The notes under the pieces were generated by a model. It saw only the letters and a list, made by a program, of their open reading frames with translations, was not told where the DNA came from and did not search any database. A stretch of DNA of 9,213 nucleotides from CAIVPM01 sp964615145 (GTDB lineage Bacteria > Bacteroidota > Bacteroidia > Chitinophagales > Chitinophagaceae), in assembly GCA_964615145.1 (NCBI GenBank), contig CAZTOP010000083.1:1-9213 (forward strand). The letters are read 5' to 3'. The number at the start of each line of letters is the position of its first letter. Position 1 is the first letter of the stretch. Both the position numbers and the translations under genes were made by a program. Shown one piece after another: positions 6,149-9,213 of this stretch.

Positions 6149-6881
6149 TTTTTCTAAAACGATAAGTAATCAGGTTTTTCATAAACTCTAAAATGGCAGA
6201 TACTTTAACAAAAGATCGTCTGTCTTTTATCTGGCTAAAAATAACAGGAAACTCTGCAAAGCTTAATTTCAGTCTTCTTACTTCAAGCATAATTTCAGCA
6301 TCGGCAAACCAATCATTTGAATGAAGATTCAACTTTTTGAAAGCATCTCTTTTAATGATTTTTGGTTTGGAATTAATATCTCTGCTATTCAACCCAGGAA
6401 ATAAAGTTCTGAATAAAACATTATACCAAAACGATATGAACTTTCTGTAAACCCCGTCATATCTGGCTTCTCTAAAAGTCTTTACTAAATCAACGTCTTT
6501 TTCTTTAATCAGTTGATATGCTTTTTGAATGCTATCAATTGGAAACTGACCATCACCATCAATCACACAAATATATTCACCATCGGCTGCTTCCATTCCC
6601 ATTCTCATATCCCAGCCCATCATTCCTTCTTTTGGTTTGATGATAGGTTTTATCTTGTCATCTTTTTTGGCAAGTTCTAAAATAATATCACCTGTTTTAT
6701 CATCAGATCCAGCAAGATAGTTACCCACCAATACTAGCTGAAAATTTGGTTCAAAACTATTAAGATGATTTTCTAGTTTATTGGTAAAACTAATTGCACT
6801 TTCACCTGCACGATAGCAAAGCACCACAACAGAAAGTGTTGGACGATTCATTATATTCGATTGTTGTTCCTGCTCTGCCAT
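6141..6881 (-). CDS. Family 2 glycosyltransferase (polyprenyl-phosphate type)
   Basis: A 246-residue GT-A fold protein without membrane helices. TLSVVVLCYRAGE (15-27) is the first beta strand and nucleotide-binding segment. CVIDGDGQFP (105-114) holds the DxD motif (D108, D110) for metal and sugar nucleotide. DWFADAEIMLEVRR (190-203) matches the acceptor-side 'D.E.ll...' motif. The layout, with the segment RKFISFWYNVLFRTLFPG (146-163) followed by D168 and KIIKRDAF (174-181), resembles dolichyl/polyprenyl-phosphate mannosyl- or glucosyltransferases, which charge a lipid carrier on the cytoplasmic face. The ATG at 6881 is used here; an alternative ATG at 6851 (residue 11, MNRPTLSVVV) is nearer the conserved fold and equally possible. 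It begins 55 bp after the alaS stop with no terminator between, and overlaps the downstream epimerase gene. Donor and acceptor are not predictable. Confidence 0.87.
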   Translation of the reverse strand: MAEQEQQSNIMNRPTLSVVVLCYRAGESAISFTNKLENHLNSFEPNFQLVLVGNYLAGSDDKTGDIILELAKKDDKIKPIIKPKEGMMGWDMRMGMEAADGEYICVIDGDGQFPIDSIQKAYQLIKEKDVDLVKTFREARYDGVYRKFISFWYNVLFRTLFPGLNSRDINSKPKIIKRDAFKKLNLHSNDWFADAEIMLEVRRLKLSFAEFPVIFSQIKDRRSFVKVSAILEFMKNLITYRFRKNG

Positions 6882-6891
6882 AATTGTGGCA
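6876..6891. promoter_or_regulatory. Dyad over the glycosyltransferase start codon
   Basis: TGCCATAATTGTGGCA is a 16-bp near-palindrome (only the pair next to the central AATT fails). It contains the ATG at 6881-6879. It is either a protein site or, as RNA, a short stem that would cover this start codon, which would favour the second ATG at 6851. It may be chance. Confidence 0.25.
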
Positions 6892-6936
6892 ATATTATTA
6901 TTTTATATTTAATGATTGTGTATGATGATAGTTAAA

Positions 6937-9213
6937 TTATAACAATCCTTTCACAACCTCAATTACTTTATCCAAATTGCTTGCATCTTGTCCACCAGCA
7001 GTAGCAAGATTCTTTTGTCCACCACCACCACCTTTTATTATTGGTGTGATGTGCTCTTTAATGATTTTAGGAACTTCAAATCCTTTTGCAACAAGGGATT
7101 CAGACAATGCAATGGCGACTGATGCTTTGCCACCAATGTTAGCAGCCAATACCACAACATCATTTGTTGCAATTAATTCACTTGCCAGTTTTTTCAATCC
7201 ATCAGCATTACTTAATTCTAAAACTTTACCAATAAATGCAACGCCATTAATAGTTTCAACTTGTGCAAGTAATTCTGCTTTTAAAGCAACTAATTGTTTG
7301 GCTTCAAGACTTTCAATTTTCTTTTTAAGCTCTTTAGTTTCTACTATAGCATTTTCAATTTGTTTAATCAGTTCTTTTGGATTATTGTACAAGTCTTTTA
7401 CTAAAGACAATTGATTAAATGTATTGTTGATATAGGCTTCAGCAGCTTTGCCACTAACAGCTTCAATTCTACGAACACCAGCAGCCACAGCACTTTCAGC
7501 TTTTATTTTAAAGAAACCCAATTCTCCAGTGCTGCCAATATGCGTACCACCACAAAGTTCAATAGAGTATTTAGCATCCATTATCACCACACGAACCACA
7601 TCGCCATATTTCTCCCCAAACAAAGCCATCGCTCCCAAAGCAACTGCTTCGTCTTTATTCATTTCTTTGATAATAACAGGAATATTCTCTCTTATTTTTT
7701 CATTCACAATAGCTTCTACCTGTGCAATTTCCTCATCTGTAACTTTTGCAAAATGAGAAAAGTCGAAACGCAATTGTTCATCATTTACCAAACTACCTTT
7801 TTGTGCAACGTGTGTGCCTAAAACCTTACGCAGTGCAGCGTGTAGCAAGTGTGTAGCACTATGATTGCTTGAAGTTTCAATTCTTGTTGTAGTATTTACA
7901 GTTGCAATCACATCTTTAGTTAAGTCAATACCTTCAGGTAATGTTTCTACAAAATGAATCGTTAAACCATTTTCTTTTTTTGTATCAACAACTTCCAATT
8001 TGTAATTATCAATTTGCAATTTCCCTTTATCTCCAACCTGTCCACCACTTTCTGCATAAAAAGGAGTTTGAGCTAAAACAATCTGGTATTGCTCTTTACC
8101 CTTGCTTGTTACTTTTCTGTACTGACAAACTTTAGTTGTTGTTTCAAATTGAGTATAGCCAACAAAAGGAATTTCATCAACAGTATTGATGATAACCCAA
8201 TCGCCTGCATCTATTGCTGTTGCAGCACGAGAGCGATTTTTTTGTTCGGTTAATGCAGCTTCAAAACCAGCTTCATCAACAAGCAGGTTATTCTCTTGTG
8301 CAATTAATCTTGTTAAGTCAATAGGAAAGCCATAAGTATCAAATAATTCAAAGGCATCTTTTCCTGCAATTGTTTTATTTTCTACTTTACCTATTATATC
8401 ATCAATTCTTTTCAGCCCTTTATCCAACGTTCTTAAAAAAGCATCTTCTTCTTCTTTCACCACCTTACTAACAAAATCCAATTGAGCCTTTAATTCTGGA
8501 AAAACATTTTCAAACTGCTTAGCAAGCAATGGCAGCAATTGATGCAATAAAGGCTGCTTATAATCTAAATATGAGTAATAGTAACGAACGGCTCTTCGCA
8601 AAATTCTTCTAATTACATATCCTGCACCTGTGTTGCTTGGTAATTGTCCATCAGCAATTGTAAAACTGATAGCACGAATATGATCTGCGATAACCCTGAA
8701 AGCTATGGCTTGTTTGCTATCGCTGTAATCATATTTTTTATTTGTAATATTCTCTACAGCAGCAATGGTTCCTGTAAAAACATCTGTATCGTAGTTACTT
8801 GTTTTACCTTGTATTACCCTAACTAACCTTTCAAAGCCCATTCCTGTATCAACGTGTTGTGCAGGTAAGGTTTGCAGCGTTCCATCTTTTAACCGATTGA
8901 ACTGCATAAACACGTTATTCCATATTTCAATTACTTGTGGATGGTCTTTGTTCACCAAATCTCTACCTGCAATCAATGCTCTTTCATTGTCAGGTCTCAT
9001 ATCCACATGTATTTCAGTACAAGGACCACAAGGGCCTGTATCACCCATTTCCCAGAAATTATCTTTTTTATTTCCAAATACAATGTGGTCTTCTACAACA
9101 AGTTTTTTCCATTCTGCCAATGCTATTGAACTTGGTGGCAAGCCTTCTTTTTCATCACCTTCAAAAATGGTTACATATAATCTTTCCTTATCAAGTTTGT
9201 AAACTTCTGTCAA
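6937..9213 (-). CDS. alaS: Alanine--tRNA ligase, 5' end beyond the window
   Basis: This is the C-terminal 759 codons of alanyl-tRNA synthetase, which charges tRNA-Ala in the cytoplasm. Numbering from the window edge, NFWEMGDTGPCGPC (52-65), VDTGMGFERL (121-130) and GAGYVIRRILRRAVR (196-210, class II motif 3) belong to the aminoacylation domain. HSATH (451-455) and CGGTH (554-558) are the zinc-binding motifs of the editing domain, which clears mischarged Ser/Gly-tRNA. A coiled coil (about 610-650) and the C-Ala domain with GGGGG..LATAGG (about 727-740) complete the protein. Bacterial AlaS is usually about 870-880 residues, so some 115-120 N-terminal residues, including class II motif 1, lie to the right of the window. 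The first codon here, TTG, is internal and not a start. No defect is visible. The glycosyltransferase gene follows after 55 bp without a clear terminator, so read-through is likely. Confidence 0.98.
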   Translation of the reverse strand: MTEVYKLDKERLYVTIFEGDEKEGLPPSSIALAEWKKLVVEDHIVFGNKKDNFWEMGDTGPCGPCTEIHVDMRPDNERALIAGRDLVNKDHPQVIEIWNNVFMQFNRLKDGTLQTLPAQHVDTGMGFERLVRVIQGKTSNYDTDVFTGTIAAVENITNKKYDYSDSKQAIAFRVIADHIRAISFTIADGQLPSNTGAGYVIRRILRRAVRYYYSYLDYKQPLLHQLLPLLAKQFENVFPELKAQLDFVSKVVKEEEDAFLRTLDKGLKRIDDIIGKVENKTIAGKDAFELFDTYGFPIDLTRLIAQENNLLVDEAGFEAALTEQKNRSRAATAIDAGDWVIINTVDEIPFVGYTQFETTTKVCQYRKVTSKGKEQYQIVLAQTPFYAESGGQVGDKGKLQIDNYKLEVVDTKKENGLTIHFVETLPEGIDLTKDVIATVNTTTRIETSSNHSATHLLHAALRKVLGTHVAQKGSLVNDEQLRFDFSHFAKVTDEEIAQVEAIVNEKIRENIPVIIKEMNKDEAVALGAMALFGEKYGDVVRVVIMDAKYSIELCGGTHIGSTGELGFFKIKAESAVAAGVRRIEAVSGKAAEAYINNTFNQLSLVKDLYNNPKELIKQIENAIVETKELKKKIESLEAKQLVALKAELLAQVETINGVAFIGKVLELSNADGLKKLASELIATNDVVVLAANIGGKASVAIALSESLVAKGFEVPKIIKEHITPIIKGGGGGQKNLATAGGQDASNLDKVIEVVKGLL

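Noticed and set aside
6911..6950. GATTGT/ACAATC inverted repeat at the alaS stop as a terminator
   Set aside because: Only 6 bp of AT-rich stem with a loop of over 20 nt and no U-tract.
6977..9202. Several open frames on the plus strand opposite alaS
   Set aside because: They are antisense to a well-conserved gene, have low-complexity Ser/Phe-rich products and resemble no family.
9211..9213. TTG at the right edge as the alaS start
   Set aside because: The protein there already matches the interior of the aminoacylation domain; the true start lies outside the window.

Overview
The window looks like part of the chromosome of an AT-rich member of the Bacteroidota, probably from a Chitinophagaceae- or Sphingobacteriia-like lineage; the lineage is inferred. 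Four things point that way. A TonB-dependent receptor is paired with a HmuY-type lipoprotein. The lipoprotein carries a Bacteroidota-style surface-export tag (CKKDD). Start codons lack clear Shine-Dalgarno sequences. One promoter candidate fits the Bacteroidota consensus (TTTG and TAnnTTTG).

Layout from left to right. (1) The 3' end of a membrane acyltransferase 3 family gene (+), closed by a strong intrinsic terminator. (2) A minus-strand gene for a large multi-pass GT-C-like membrane protein (466-2064), with its own long hairpin terminator at 396-450. (3) A divergent intergenic region (2065-2274) with a promoter candidate for the minus-strand gene and a TTTAAAC-N9-GTTTAAA palindrome. (4) A two-gene plus-strand operon with start and stop overlapping as ATGA: a TonB-dependent outer-membrane receptor (2275-4362) and a HmuY-family lipoprotein (4359-5045). 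(5) A 251-bp convergent intergenic region holding four successive hairpins, the last a bidirectional terminator. (6) A minus-strand cluster transcribed leftward: alaS (5' end beyond the window), a family 2 glycosyltransferase and an SDR-type epimerase/reductase. The last two overlap by 8 bp.

How the genes may work together. The receptor and lipoprotein look like a surface uptake pair of the HmuR/HmuY (heme) type. The lipoprotein would capture the ligand outside the cell and the receptor would import it using TonB energy. The mature lipoprotein has no histidine and no methionine, so neither of the usual HmuY-family heme ligands is present; this is the most interesting observation in the window. 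On either side lie genes that fit cell-envelope glycan work: an O-acyltransferase, a GT-C-like membrane protein, a polyprenyl-phosphate-type GT2 and a sugar-nucleotide-type SDR. The last two are attached to the housekeeping gene alaS. No mobile element, CRISPR array, tRNA or rRNA was seen.
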